From: an uncultured Bacteroidales bacterium
GTDB taxonomy: Bacteria; Bacteroidota; Bacteroidia; Bacteroidales; Muribaculaceae
DNA length: 64,000 bases
Direction: 5' to 3'
NCBI GenBank assembly: GCA_902762385.1
Contig: CACWNQ010000010.1
Location: 90,019 to 154,018, forward strand
The notes under the pieces were generated by a model. That model was given only the letters and a program-made list of their open reading frames with translations, had not been told where the DNA came from and ran no database searches. Shown here piece by piece: positions 17,166-25,784 of this stretch. A program made the position numbers and the translations under genes. Numbering within the stretch: position 1 is the first letter of the stretch; each line of letters opens with the position of its first letter.

Positions 17166-18371
17166 ATGAATAAGATATTCAAGTCAGCATTATTGCTCAT
17201 GGCGGTTGCTTTCATGTTCACCGCATGTAGCGATGACCGCGACTCTAATCCAGTGCTTCAGCAACCCGATTCGTTTGTGCTGAACACTCCTGCCTATGCC
17301 AATCAAGCTATTGACTTGGCAAACTCTGAGACAGTGAACCTCACTTGGTCGCAGCCCAACTACGGAGGTTTCCCTGTAGCAGCCGAATATACTGTTGAGG
17401 TTTCGGCTACCAATGAGTGGAACACTCCTTACACTGCTGAGGTTGCCGACGAGACTGGCGAGACTCAGTGCGACTACTACGCTTTTGAGAATATCTTTAG
17501 CTCATGTGAAGCTAAAGTCAGCGCTGCCGATTTGGCCAAGGCTCTTGTTGTGATTTGCAACTATGCCGACGAGAGCGAAGTTCCTGAGCAACAGGAAGTA
17601 TATGCTCGCGTTAAAGCCAACACTCCTGGCGCTCGCGAGGTTGTTTCTAACGTTGTGAAATTCCTTGTTTCGCCTTACTACATCGAGCTCAAGCCTGCCG
17701 ATCCAGTACTGTGGTACATGGTAGGTAACTGCATCGGCAGCAACGATTGGGACAATGGTGGCGACGGTTCAATTGGCACTGGCCTCGTTCCTTTGCTGCC
17801 AATGCCCGATGCCGACGTTGACGCTAATGGCAACACCGTGCTCGTTTATGCAGGTTTCTTCCCCAAGGATGGCCAGTTCAAGTTTGTCAAGATTCCAGGT
17901 AAATGGGATGACCAAATGAACTTCACCAACATCGACAGCAACGAAGCTGCTGTTACCGATGAGGATGGCGACAACCACAACATTGGTATCCCCGAGGACG
18001 GCTTCTACTACATCGAGATGAACACTGCCACTAGCAAGGTTACCATCATGAGATGGACTGGCGCTAGCACTGAGTACACAACCATCACTATGCCTGGTGA
18101 CTATCAGGGATGGGATGCTGGCTCTACTCCTATGACAGCTATGGGCAAGCGTGAAAACACCCAGACTCATGACTGGTATCTCGATGCCGTTTACGAGAGC
18201 AACGCAGAGCTCAAGTTTGCCAACGGCTCTTGGGATGTGAACTGGGGTGCTACCGCGTTCCCACTTGGTTATGGTACAAATGGTGGTCCAAACATTCCAG
18301 TGAAGGCTGGCGCTTATCGTGTTTACTTCAATGACTGTCTCGGCCTGTACTATTTTCAAGCCACTGAGTAA
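17166..18371 (+). CDS. SusE-like surface glycan-binding lipoprotein
   Basis: A protein of 401 residues. The lipoprotein signal MNKIFKSALLLMAVAFMFTAC is followed by SDDRDSN, an acidic surface-export pattern. Residues about 30-160 form an Ig-like SusE N-terminal domain (LNTPAYANQAIDLANSETVNLTWSQP is typical in outline). Two beta-sandwich starch-binding modules follow (about 170-290 and 295-400), with Trp-rich patches such as WYMVGN and GDYQGWDAG. SusE holds starch at the cell surface and does not cleave it. Encoded 40 bases after susD in the same operon. Specificity for starch is inferred from the family. Confidence 0.85.
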   Translation: MNKIFKSALLLMAVAFMFTACSDDRDSNPVLQQPDSFVLNTPAYANQAIDLANSETVNLTWSQPNYGGFPVAAEYTVEVSATNEWNTPYTAEVADETGETQCDYYAFENIFSSCEAKVSAADLAKALVVICNYADESEVPEQQEVYARVKANTPGAREVVSNVVKFLVSPYYIELKPADPVLWYMVGNCIGSNDWDNGGDGSIGTGLVPLLPMPDADVDANGNTVLVYAGFFPKDGQFKFVKIPGKWDDQMNFTNIDSNEAAVTDEDGDNHNIGIPEDGFYYIEMNTATSKVTIMRWTGASTEYTTITMPGDYQGWDAGSTPMTAMGKRENTQTHDWYLDAVYESNAELKFANGSWDVNWGATAFPLGYGTNGGPNIPVKAGAYRVYFNDCLGLYYFQATE

Positions 18372-18400
18372 TTTATAAACCAATAATATTGATGACGGCT

Positions 18401-18423
18401 TGGAGCGGACACGCTCCGCTCCA
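18401..18423. repeat. TGGAGCGGA palindrome between susE and susF
   Basis: TGGAGCGGA (18401-18409), five bases, then TCCGCTCCA (18415-18423): perfect 9-bp arms in a GC-rich island within an AT-rich gap. It may attenuate or stabilise the operon mRNA, or belong to an interspersed palindrome family. Confidence 0.55.
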
Positions 18424-18461
18424 GGTCCTGAGTCAATCTTAAAAGAAGAAATTAACACAAC

Positions 18462-19799
18462 ATGAAAAAGTTATTTTATATTTTAGGTATTGGTTTGCTC
18501 ATGGCAAGCTGTACCGAGGACTTTAAGGATTGGGCCGACCCACAGAGCAACAGCGAGAACCCTGCAAGTGCAAATGCTGCAGTGGCTGCTGCCGGTGCCA
18601 TCGACTTCACAACTATCACTGCCGATAGTGTGTTGCTGTTCACGCCCACCTATAATGCTGAAGAGGGTACTATGGCTACCAACGATGTTACTCTCTACAA
18701 CGCCGACAAGAGCGACAGTCGCACTGTTAGTGTTGACGCGCAAGGTCGCGCCAAGACAACTGAGTTGCGCGATGCACTCGAGGGTCTTTATGGCCCCGAA
18801 GGCTCTTACACCGTACCCATCAATGTGGTAACCGTGCTCAGCAATAACGGTCAAGCATTCCGCTTCATCAGCGACATTGAGGATAATGTTAAGATGGCTG
18901 CTGGTATGTATATTGTTGGTGGTAACGAGAGAGTTGCCATGGAGTTTGTTAGTGATGGTGTATACACAATCACTGTTCCTGCTGGCGAGATGCGCTTCTA
19001 TTTCGTGCCATTCACTCACCTCAACAACTTTGAGGAAGGTAAACTGGGTAGCAAAGAGGAGCCCGACGGTTTCATCTTCGGTGGCGATCTCGCACAGGGC
19101 GATAATGCCCACGAGATTTGGCTTGATTATGATTCTGACTACACTCAGTATATCATCACCGTTAACACTAACGACATGACCTACGACGTTGAGGGTCTGG
19201 CTTATGCCGAGATGATTTGGCAAGCTGGTAACGCCAACGGATGGGGCTCTCCTGCTGCCGGCCTTAAGAACAAGGGCTGGAAGGAAGCTCGCAACAACGA
19301 CGGCGACTACTTCGGCTTCATGTATCTGAACGGCGATTTCAAGTTCCGCAGCCATCAAAACTCTTGGGATGCTCCCGATTGGGGTCTTGATGAAGCAATT
19401 GACGATTACGAGGGACTCCTTGTAGCACAAGGTGGCAACCTCAATGCTCCTGCTGGATTCTACAGGGTAGAAGCAAACATTGCCGACATGACCTACAAGC
19501 TCACTCCAATCACCACTATCGGTGTGATTGGTGGCTTCAACGGTTGGGCTAGTGATTATGCTAAGCTTGAGTACAACACCGCTACTGGTGCTTGGGAAGG
19601 CTATTGCGATATTCCCGCTGGCACTGAGTTCAAGTTCCGTGCTAATGAGGACTGGGCTATCAACTGGGGTGGCGACATCAACAACCTCAGCTACGACGGT
19701 GGCAACCTCATGTTCGACGTTGATGGCAGCTACTTCATCCAGCTCTACATCACTTACGAGGGCGACTTCCGTGCTAAGTTCTCACAAGTAGTGAACTAA
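18462..19799 (+). CDS. SusF-like surface glycan-binding lipoprotein
   Basis: A protein of 445 residues with a lipoprotein signal (MKKLFYILGIGLLMASC, then TEDFKDW, acidic surface-export pattern). An N-terminal Ig-like domain spans about 40-140. Three beta-sandwich modules follow (about 145-235, 240-345 and 345-445); each has a short strand with exposed aromatic residues, for example GNANGWGSP, GGFNGWASD and NEDWAINWGG, as in SusE/SusF starch-binding modules. It is the last gene of the susC-D-E-F run and ends in a strong bidirectional terminator. The role is surface capture of starch or maltodextrin; this is by homology and context. Confidence 0.85.
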   Translation: MKKLFYILGIGLLMASCTEDFKDWADPQSNSENPASANAAVAAAGAIDFTTITADSVLLFTPTYNAEEGTMATNDVTLYNADKSDSRTVSVDAQGRAKTTELRDALEGLYGPEGSYTVPINVVTVLSNNGQAFRFISDIEDNVKMAAGMYIVGGNERVAMEFVSDGVYTITVPAGEMRFYFVPFTHLNNFEEGKLGSKEEPDGFIFGGDLAQGDNAHEIWLDYDSDYTQYIITVNTNDMTYDVEGLAYAEMIWQAGNANGWGSPAAGLKNKGWKEARNNDGDYFGFMYLNGDFKFRSHQNSWDAPDWGLDEAIDDYEGLLVAQGGNLNAPAGFYRVEANIADMTYKLTPITTIGVIGGFNGWASDYAKLEYNTATGAWEGYCDIPAGTEFKFRANEDWAINWGGDINNLSYDGGNLMFDVDGSYFIQLYITYEGDFRAKFSQVVN

Positions 19800-19818
19800 G
19801 TAGTTAATCCCTAATATT

Positions 19819-19860
19819 AATTAAGGCTTTTCTCGCAATTGAGAAAAGCCTTAATTTTAT
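19819..19860. terminator. Bidirectional terminator between susF and the GH53 gene
   Basis: Perfect 16-bp arms (19819-19834 and 19841-19856) around GCAATT, with A/T runs on both sides. It separates the plus-strand sus operon from the minus-strand enzyme operon. Confidence 0.85.
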
Positions 19861-19876
19861 CTTTTGTGTTCTCGTT

Positions 19877-19908
19877 TCTAGTAGGTCTAGAAAATCTAGA
19901 ACTTCTAG
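19877..19908. repeat. CTAG-type intergenic palindrome, copy 2
   Basis: CTAGTAGGTCTAGA, a short A spacer, then TCTAGAACTTCTAG: 12 of 14 positions pair. It lies just after the 3' end of the GH53 gene. Confidence 0.6.
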
Positions 19909-19913
19909 TTTTA

Positions 19914-21212
19914 TTATAGGAACTGCTTCATCTCATAAAGCGCATCTTGAGCGATACCGTTATTGTTGTTGAAGAGGCTGCCATTCCACCATGAACCAGT
20001 CACATGATTTGACCATGGGATGTTAAACTCATTAGCCTCGGGCCACCACCAGAACAAGCCCTTAACGCGACTGTGCTGCTTGAGCGCAGCAATCATAGCC
20101 ACAGTAAAGTTCTTCTGACCTTCATTGCTATAGGGATAGGTGGCAGTTAAATCGTAATTTGTACCTGGCAACGCCCAAGCATAGCCGTAGCCACACTCCA
20201 TAATCATGATGGGTTTAGAGGATGCCGCCTCCATTTTGTTGAGCGCAGCGTTGAGATTAGCAAAAGTTCCATGATAAGCACTGTAGTAGCTCAGTCCCAT
20301 CACGTCGTAGTCCACACCATAGCTCTCGCAGTTGGCAAAGAAGCCACCCGGTTGATTTATGTTATGCATCTCCACATGAAGTATAATCTTGGTAGTAGGA
20401 CTCACCTCACGCACTGCAGTCGATGCGCTGTGCTGATAGGCTGCAAAATTATCCCATGAGCCGCCATCTGGAGCACCACCTGTGGGATAAACTTGACCTG
20501 TCGGCCACAGCATACCACCAGTAATCTCGTTGCCCAGCTGGATGAAGTCGGGGCGAGCACCAGCTGCTATCATCTCCTGCATCACGCGCTTGGTGTAGTT
20601 GTAAACGCTGTCTTGAAGGTCATCTACACTAGCGCCACTCCACGCGGCAGGCACTGTCTGCTTGCCGGGATCGGCCCAAGTGTCGCTGTAGTGCAAATCA
20701 AGCACCAGAGCATAACCGGCATCCTTGATGCGCTTGCCTAGCGCCTTCACATAGGGCAGGTCTTGAATTACGCCCTCTTCCTTCTCAGTGGAACTTGCAT
20801 TCTCAGGATTCACAAATAGGCGCACGCGCATCGCATTCCAGCCCTGCTCACCAAAGTAAGGCAGAATGTTACTAATCGTATTGCCGTTGCGGTCCTTGTA
20901 GATGGCTCCGTTCTGCTCATATTTTGTGATCATAGAAATGTCGCCACCCACCAATCGCTCGGGCACAGGTATGCCATTGAGCAACACCTCGTAGAGAATG
21001 GTTACATCGGTCGAAGTGATGTGACCGTCGCCATTAACGTCGCTTGTGGCATAGTAGGTCATGTCGCCGCTGAGCATGTAGTTATAGATTGCTGTCACGT
21101 CGTTGGCTGTCACCGACCCATCGCAATTCACGTCATAGACGTTGGCTGTAGCAAGTTGTGACATCACGGTCATTAACGCTACAGCCAGAAGGCTTTTAAT
21201 TGAAATCTTCAT
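19914..21212 (-). CDS. GH53 endo-beta-1,4-galactanase with N-terminal dockerin-like repeats
   Basis: A protein of 432 residues. After a signal peptide (cleavage about residue 23) come two dockerin-type calcium loops, DVNCDGSVTANDV (about 27) and DVNGDGHITSTDV (about 58). The GH53 catalytic domain spans about 88-430: LDLHYSDTWADPGKQ is the family hallmark, Glu229 in LGNEITGG is the expected acid/base and Glu339 in IMECGYGY the expected nucleophile. The enzyme hydrolyses beta-1,4-galactan or arabinogalactan I side chains outside the cytoplasm. It is an odd partner in a starch-type locus. It lies 83 bases downstream of the amylase gene, probably in one operon. Confidence 0.93.
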   Translation of the reverse strand: MKISIKSLLAVALMTVMSQLATANVYDVNCDGSVTANDVTAIYNYMLSGDMTYYATSDVNGDGHITSTDVTILYEVLLNGIPVPERLVGGDISMITKYEQNGAIYKDRNGNTISNILPYFGEQGWNAMRVRLFVNPENASSTEKEEGVIQDLPYVKALGKRIKDAGYALVLDLHYSDTWADPGKQTVPAAWSGASVDDLQDSVYNYTKRVMQEMIAAGARPDFIQLGNEITGGMLWPTGQVYPTGGAPDGGSWDNFAAYQHSASTAVREVSPTTKIILHVEMHNINQPGGFFANCESYGVDYDVMGLSYYSAYHGTFANLNAALNKMEAASSKPIMIMECGYGYAWALPGTNYDLTATYPYSNEGQKNFTVAMIAALKQHSRVKGLFWWWPEANEFNIPWSNHVTGSWWNGSLFNNNNGIAQDALYEMKQFL

Positions 21213-21237
21213 GTTGGTTTAAATTAAGAACAAAAAA

Positions 21238-21270
21238 CCTAGAATTTCTAGAATCTCCAGAAATTCTAGG
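21238..21270. repeat. CTAG-type intergenic palindrome, copy 3
   Basis: CCTAGAATTTCTAGA, ATC, then TCCAGAAATTCTAGG: 14 of 15 positions pair. It lies between the amylase and galactanase genes and may form a hairpin in their shared mRNA. Confidence 0.65.
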
Positions 21271-21295
21271 TAATAAATTATTGAATATTCAGAGT

Positions 21296-23446
21296 CTAGT
21301 TTGCACCACCTCCTAATATGATGTTGTAAACAACAGTAACGTCAACGCTGCTGATGTGACCGTCACCGTCTTGATCGCCGTTAACGATAGCACTGTCATC
21401 ACTGTCGAGCAGGTAGTTGTAGAGAGCAGTAATGTCGACACTGCTCACATGTCCGTCGCCATTAACGTCACCAGGGACGGCTGCGGGCAATACGGGCAGG
21501 CCTGCATAGTCTTCGGTGACATCAAGCACCAAGTTCTTATTCTCATCGGGATCAGTCTCGTCACTAATCATAAAGAACTTGTCGGTGGTAGCATACCTCA
21601 CGTCAACGGTTTGTGGCGAACCACTAGCACCAGTGTTGAACACGAAGTTCATGAAGCAGTCGTCGTTGGCAAGCTCATATTGCTGCACATACCAAATCTT
21701 GCCACCAACCGACACCCTATCTCTAACGACCTCGCCAGGCCAGTTGCCGTTGTGCTGCTGGTCATCCTGGTCCCAAGTGTAGTAGCGAACTGGATTCCAA
21801 CCTGCTTCGTCGGCATTGACATATACGTTGATAGTGTGTGGTGCACCCTGACCTGCAAAATCATACTCACGGGTAATAATGCCGCTCACGGCACTGCCCT
21901 TGAGCAAGCCCACCTTGAGAGTGCATGGCTGAGTGATATTGATTTTGCTACCACTCGCCACTTTAGTGCTGCTAGCGGTGGGGTTAGTGCCATCGAGAGT
22001 GTAGACAAGCTGTGCTCCGCTTGTTGCGCTCACAGCAGTGAGGGTGGCGCTGAAGGCTCCATTATACTTGCCCGAAGCTTTGTCGCACCACGCAGTCTCG
22101 CAATTCTTCGACATATACAGGCGATAGCCCCAGCCTCGGGTCACCTCTATTCCTTCACTAAGGATTGTTGCATAGTACTGAGCAATCACATTGTCTTTAA
22201 GATACTTGTTCTTACCTACAATACAGTACATTGCCTTGCCGTTGGCGCCATTTGACTTGAAGCCCGACATCTCATAGCTCTTCGAGAGTGGATATTTCTG
22301 TGCTGTACTGGTGTTGGTAATGCCCACAGTCTTGCGAATGTCAATCATGTTCTTGATTTCCTGCTTGTAGTCTTTCCAGTGAGCAAGGAACACGCAAGGA
22401 GTGCCTGGCATGGTGAGCATGTAAGCATTAGCGGCCAATGTGTCGGCACGAATTGGGTCGTTCTGGTTGTTGGCATCACGATATTGAGTATCGTGGTTCT
22501 CAACAAATGTCACGGCATAGCGCTTGAAGTTGGTTGTCGACATCAAGCCACCAATATTGAGGTCTTTCCAGGTTACCTTTGAGCCATTGTCACGAGTGCC
22601 GCGCACCACGTCGCGCACAGTGTAACGGAATGGGAAGTCGAACGAGGCGCTCATGTTCACACCGTTCCACTTGCAGTTGTCAATCCAGGTCTGGATTTCG
22701 TTCTGACTGCTCCAGTTCTCACCTACCGAGAACTGCACGCCCGCAGTTGCATTATACTCAGCAACACGGTTGGCCCAGAAACCACGGGTCATGTCATAAC
22801 GGAAGCCTGTGTAACCCAAGTCATTAGCAAGGAAGCTGACATAAGCCTTGATGACGTTGCGCACGTTCTCGCTCTTATGGTCAAGGTCACGCATTCCGCC
22901 CCAGTCTTCGCCCTCATCGTTGTTGGTACTCAGTGTGACATCCTCGTCTATATTGCCAAGTGCCTGCTGCTGGGCAAGCCAGGTGGCTGTGGCGCCGCCA
23001 TCGTCATTCTTTGTAATGTCGGCAGGCGTCATTTGATAAGTCACGCCATTATAGGTCTCAACGGGGAAATCCACCCAGTTAGTAAGGGTGCCACGGTGGT
23101 TTACCACCACATCGGCAATCACACCAGTGCCCTTGCCCTTGTAGGTGCTGATAAGCTCGCGCAACTCGGTGGCAGTACCAAAGGCGCTCTTCTGATTGAA
23201 GTAATACTTCACGTCATAACCCATTGAGCCTCCACTGCCTGTCCAGCCGCTCTGAGGAATCCAGATGAGGTCAAAATACTGCGAAATCTCATCGGCCTGC
23301 TTGGTAAGATTTACCCAACGGGTATCACCGAATGAGTTCCACCAGAACGCCTGCATCATCACGCCGCCATAATTGTCGGGCCATCCCTGAGCCTGACTCA
23401 AAAATGGAAACACAGCGAGTGCTAAAATTAATAATTTCTTCTTCAT
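21296..23446 (-). CDS. GH13 alpha-amylase with starch-binding and dockerin-like modules
   Basis: A protein of 716 residues with a signal peptide (cleavage about AQA/Q20). The GH13 barrel shows the conserved regions DVVVNH (about 112), GFRYDMTRGF with nucleophile Asp218, SVGENW with acid/base Glu243 and FVENHD with Asp319. After the catalytic part (to about 450) come a chitobiase-type Fn3-like module (TYTLDGTNPTASS-type motif, about 470-545), a CBM26-like module (about 550-650, INVYVNADEAGW) and a C-terminal dockerin-like pair (DVNGDGHVSSVDI and DQDGDGHISSVDV, about 662-710). It cleaves alpha-1,4 links in starch outside the cytoplasm. Promoter and a near-operator lie upstream. Confidence 0.95.
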   Translation of the reverse strand: MKKKLLILALAVFPFLSQAQGWPDNYGGVMMQAFWWNSFGDTRWVNLTKQADEISQYFDLIWIPQSGWTGSGGSMGYDVKYYFNQKSAFGTATELRELISTYKGKGTGVIADVVVNHRGTLTNWVDFPVETYNGVTYQMTPADITKNDDGGATATWLAQQQALGNIDEDVTLSTNNDEGEDWGGMRDLDHKSENVRNVIKAYVSFLANDLGYTGFRYDMTRGFWANRVAEYNATAGVQFSVGENWSSQNEIQTWIDNCKWNGVNMSASFDFPFRYTVRDVVRGTRDNGSKVTWKDLNIGGLMSTTNFKRYAVTFVENHDTQYRDANNQNDPIRADTLAANAYMLTMPGTPCVFLAHWKDYKQEIKNMIDIRKTVGITNTSTAQKYPLSKSYEMSGFKSNGANGKAMYCIVGKNKYLKDNVIAQYYATILSEGIEVTRGWGYRLYMSKNCETAWCDKASGKYNGAFSATLTAVSATSGAQLVYTLDGTNPTASSTKVASGSKINITQPCTLKVGLLKGSAVSGIITREYDFAGQGAPHTINVYVNADEAGWNPVRYYTWDQDDQQHNGNWPGEVVRDRVSVGGKIWYVQQYELANDDCFMNFVFNTGASGSPQTVDVRYATTDKFFMISDETDPDENKNLVLDVTEDYAGLPVLPAAVPGDVNGDGHVSSVDITALYNYLLDSDDSAIVNGDQDGDGHISSVDVTVVYNIILGGGAN

Positions 23447-23516
23447 AACTATTTTATTTTAATGTTAATGTGTTTTAGTAACGATACACTTTTATGGTAA
23501 TTTATCAAATTTTTCC

Positions 23517-23593
23517 CAAATATACACATTTTTTATTATACAGCAATAATATCTTGGAAAATTAACACACTAATCACCATCGCAAACGATTTC
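23517..23593 (-). promoter_or_regulatory. Amylase promoter with candidate LacI operator
   Basis: On the minus strand TATATTTG (23524-23517) is a TAnnTTTG element with TTG (23546-23544) 19 bases upstream. GCAAACGATTTC (23582-23593, plus strand) matches 10 of 12 bases of the operator at 12024-12035. Its centre lies 63-64 bases from the -7 edge, as in front of susC. Confidence 0.5.
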
Positions 23594-23632
23594 TCCTTAA
23601 CCAATGCGAGACCAAGCTCCACAGCACATCAT

Positions 23633-23672
23633 AAAAAAATTGAGCACCCACTGAAACCAGTGAGTGCCCAAT
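23633..23672 (-). terminator. Terminator of the MFS transporter gene
   Basis: On the minus strand a stem of about 15 bp with few mismatches (ATTGGGCACTCACTG with CAGTGGGTGCTCAAT) is followed by a run of T. Confidence 0.75.
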
Positions 23673-23692
23673 TATGCATTGTGCTTTATAAC

Positions 23693-25021
23693 TTAAGCAT
23701 TCTTAACGGCTTTGCGCTTCTCGCTGATGAAGAACACGCACAGTGCACCAATTACCAGGAACACACCTGCAAGAATAAGCATATTACCTTGAACACTATT
23801 CAAAGCCTTGAGCGTTACGCCACCAAGTGCAGCAGCAACAATCTGTGGCACACAGATGGTGCAGTTGAACAGACCCAGATAAGTTCCCATGCGAGGATTA
23901 CCCTCAAATGCATTGGTAACCAATGTGAATGGCATAGCAAGCATTGCTGCCCAAGCTGCGCCAATCAGGAAGTAAGGCACAAATAGTAAGTACTGATTGG
24001 TGCAATAGGGAACCATAACAAATCCAATGCCACCAATTACCAGACTCATGGCATAAGCCACCTTATTATTCTTAAACTTGGGAAGAGCAAGAGCCCATAC
24101 CATACTACCCACGGCCTGAACAGCAAAGAGCACTCCCACCCAGTTGCCTGCAGCCTGATATCCAGCACTAGCAGTGTCGTGAGTGTTCCATACAGTATCG
24201 GCAATAGTACCATTGGTATAGGTCCACATGTACATGAACGCAGCCCAGCAGAAGAATTGAACAACTCCCACCTGGAAGAACACCTTCAAGCCATAGTTGC
24301 TTGTGCTCTTACCTGTCTCGGCAGCAAGATTCTTATCCTCTTCTTTAGTAGCCTCACGGAACTCGGCCATTTGCTGAGGAGTATACTCCTTTACCTTGAG
24401 TATTGTGTACAATACACAAGCGATAAGAATAGCAGCACCCACATAGAATGCCCACTTTACCGAATCGGGAACCTCGCCGGTTGGAGCAATGTTCTTGATG
24501 CCAATATAAGTGAACATGATTGGCAACAAGTAGCCCACAAGTGAGCCAGCATTACACAAGAAACTCTGAATGCTGAATGCCTGAGTCTTCTGCTTTTCAT
24601 TAACCATGTCACCAACCATCATCTTGAATGGCTGCATGGCCATGTTGATGCTAGTGTCGAGGAACATCAACGATATCAAGCCGAAGGTCATAGCAGCAGC
24701 AACAGTAAGACCAAAACTACCAGAGTTGGGAAGCATGCACATCACCAGTACGGCAACGGCTGCACCAAACAACAAGTAGGGAATGCGACGACCCAAGCGG
24801 GTCCAAGTCTTATCGCTGAAATAACCTACCAATGGTTGAACTACCATACCCATAAGTGGTGGCAGAATCCAGAAGTAGCTCAAATTATGAGGGTCAGCAC
24901 CTAGCGTCGCAAATATGCGGCTGATGTTGGCGCTCTGCAATGCGTAGGCAATCTGAACACCAAAGAAACCAAAACTGATATTAATCAGCGTTGATAATTT
25001 TAAATCTGGTTTTGTTTTCAT
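23693..25021 (-). CDS. MFS sugar transporter (maltose/sucrose, SLC45-like)
   Basis: About 442 residues from ATG 25021; an in-frame TTG at 25030 is possible but less likely. Twelve hydrophobic segments can be traced. The N-terminal pattern NISFGFFGVQIAYALQSANISRIF, here read in pieces, with GYFSDKTWTRLGRRIPYL after helix 2 (the MFS loop signature), is typical of the SLC45-like group that moves maltose or sucrose. It probably carries the maltooligosaccharides released by the amylase across the inner membrane. It is on the same strand as the amylase but separated from it by a terminator, so it has its own promoter. Sugar specificity is inferred from the locus. Confidence 0.88.
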   Translation of the reverse strand: MKTKPDLKLSTLINISFGFFGVQIAYALQSANISRIFATLGADPHNLSYFWILPPLMGMVVQPLVGYFSDKTWTRLGRRIPYLLFGAAVAVLVMCMLPNSGSFGLTVAAAMTFGLISLMFLDTSINMAMQPFKMMVGDMVNEKQKTQAFSIQSFLCNAGSLVGYLLPIMFTYIGIKNIAPTGEVPDSVKWAFYVGAAILIACVLYTILKVKEYTPQQMAEFREATKEEDKNLAAETGKSTSNYGLKVFFQVGVVQFFCWAAFMYMWTYTNGTIADTVWNTHDTASAGYQAAGNWVGVLFAVQAVGSMVWALALPKFKNNKVAYAMSLVIGGIGFVMVPYCTNQYLLFVPYFLIGAAWAAMLAMPFTLVTNAFEGNPRMGTYLGLFNCTICVPQIVAAALGGVTLKALNSVQGNMLILAGVFLVIGALCVFFISEKRKAVKNA

Positions 25022-25064
25022 TGTCAACAAAAATTTTATAGTGAATTATGTTTTTCTTGCTATT

Positions 25065-25104
25065 AAAAAAGCAAGGGACTTCATAAATTGCGAAGTCCCC
25101 TGCT
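25065..25104 (-). terminator. Terminator of tRNA-Leu
   Basis: On the minus strand GGGACTTC pairs with GAAGTCCC, extended by AGCA/TGCT, then TTTTTT. It lies directly after the tRNA 3' end. Confidence 0.8.
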
Positions 25105-25108
25105 CATG

Positions 25109-25193
25109 TACTCGGAGTGGGACTTGAACCCACACAGCCGCAATGGCCAAGGGATTTTAAGTCCCTCGTGTCTACCGATTCCACCATCCGAGC
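25109..25193 (-). tRNA. tRNA-Leu (anticodon UAA)
   Basis: Long variable-arm class tRNA of about 85 bases on the minus strand. The acceptor 5' strand GCTCGGA pairs with TCCGAGT; the anticodon stem AGGGA/TCCCT holds the loop CTTAAAA (anticodon TAA); the T arm contains GGTTCAAGTCC. No encoded CCA is seen after the discriminator. Confidence 0.95.
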
Positions 25194-25334
25194 AGCTGGC
25201 TATTGTAGACAATTGTTATGCCTCACAAAAGTGCGGTGCAAAGATAATAGCATTTTTCCACTTTACCAAAAAAATGTTGGGATTTTACTGCAATCTAGAC
25301 CAAAATAGCAGCGATACTTAGCGATTGCGATGCC

Positions 25335-25784
25335 TCACAGCCTGAAAGCGATGGGTAACACACAACGAACGTTGACCTTTGTGTTATCGATCTTACCCAC
25401 ACTCCAGCGTGGCATCCTGCTTATTACTCGCATTGCCTCGCGATCGAGTGTCTCATCGCCCGAGCCACGTAACACCTGAATGTTGAATAACTTTCCGTCG
25501 GTGCCCACAATAAAGCTGCACAGCACGCGGCCTTGAATGCGACGATGATAAGCGTTGTAGGGATACTCGCGTGTCTCATTGATGAAGTTAATCATACTGC
25601 GCTCACCACCAGGGAACTGAGGTCTGACGTCGACACTCTCATACTCATAAACCACCATGTTGTAGCCACTCTTATTTGGCGACAAAGGGTTCACAGTAGT
25701 CACATCGCGCAACTGTGCGCTAGCAGCCAGTGAGCCTCCCAGCAACATGAGTAATGCTAATAGTATATGGTTACGCTTCATCAT
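25335..25784 (-). CDS. Secreted TonB C-terminal-domain protein
   Basis: A protein of 149 residues with a signal peptide (MMKRNHILLALLMLLGGS, cleavage after ASA) and a TonB C-terminal domain (about 55-147): RPQFPGG, a YP segment, QGRVLCSFIVGTDGKL and LDREAMRVISRMPRW are all typical. It lacks the long Pro-rich linker and the N-terminal anchor that true TonB needs to reach across the periplasm. It is therefore likely a soluble periplasmic TonB_C protein with an unproven role. A similar protein is at 32193-32684. Confidence 0.88.
   Translation of the reverse strand: MMKRNHILLALLMLLGGSLAASAQLRDVTTVNPLSPNKSGYNMVVYEYESVDVRPQFPGGERSMINFINETREYPYNAYHRRIQGRVLCSFIVGTDGKLFNIQVLRGSGDETLDREAMRVISRMPRWSVGKIDNTKVNVRCVLPIAFRL

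Noticed and set aside
21356-22255. 299-codon plus-strand frame inside the amylase gene
   Set aside because: Antisense to GH13 and CBM coding sequence; no domain seen.
23838-24264. Short frames around the MFS transporter
   Set aside because: All overlap the transmembrane-coding frame of the transporter.
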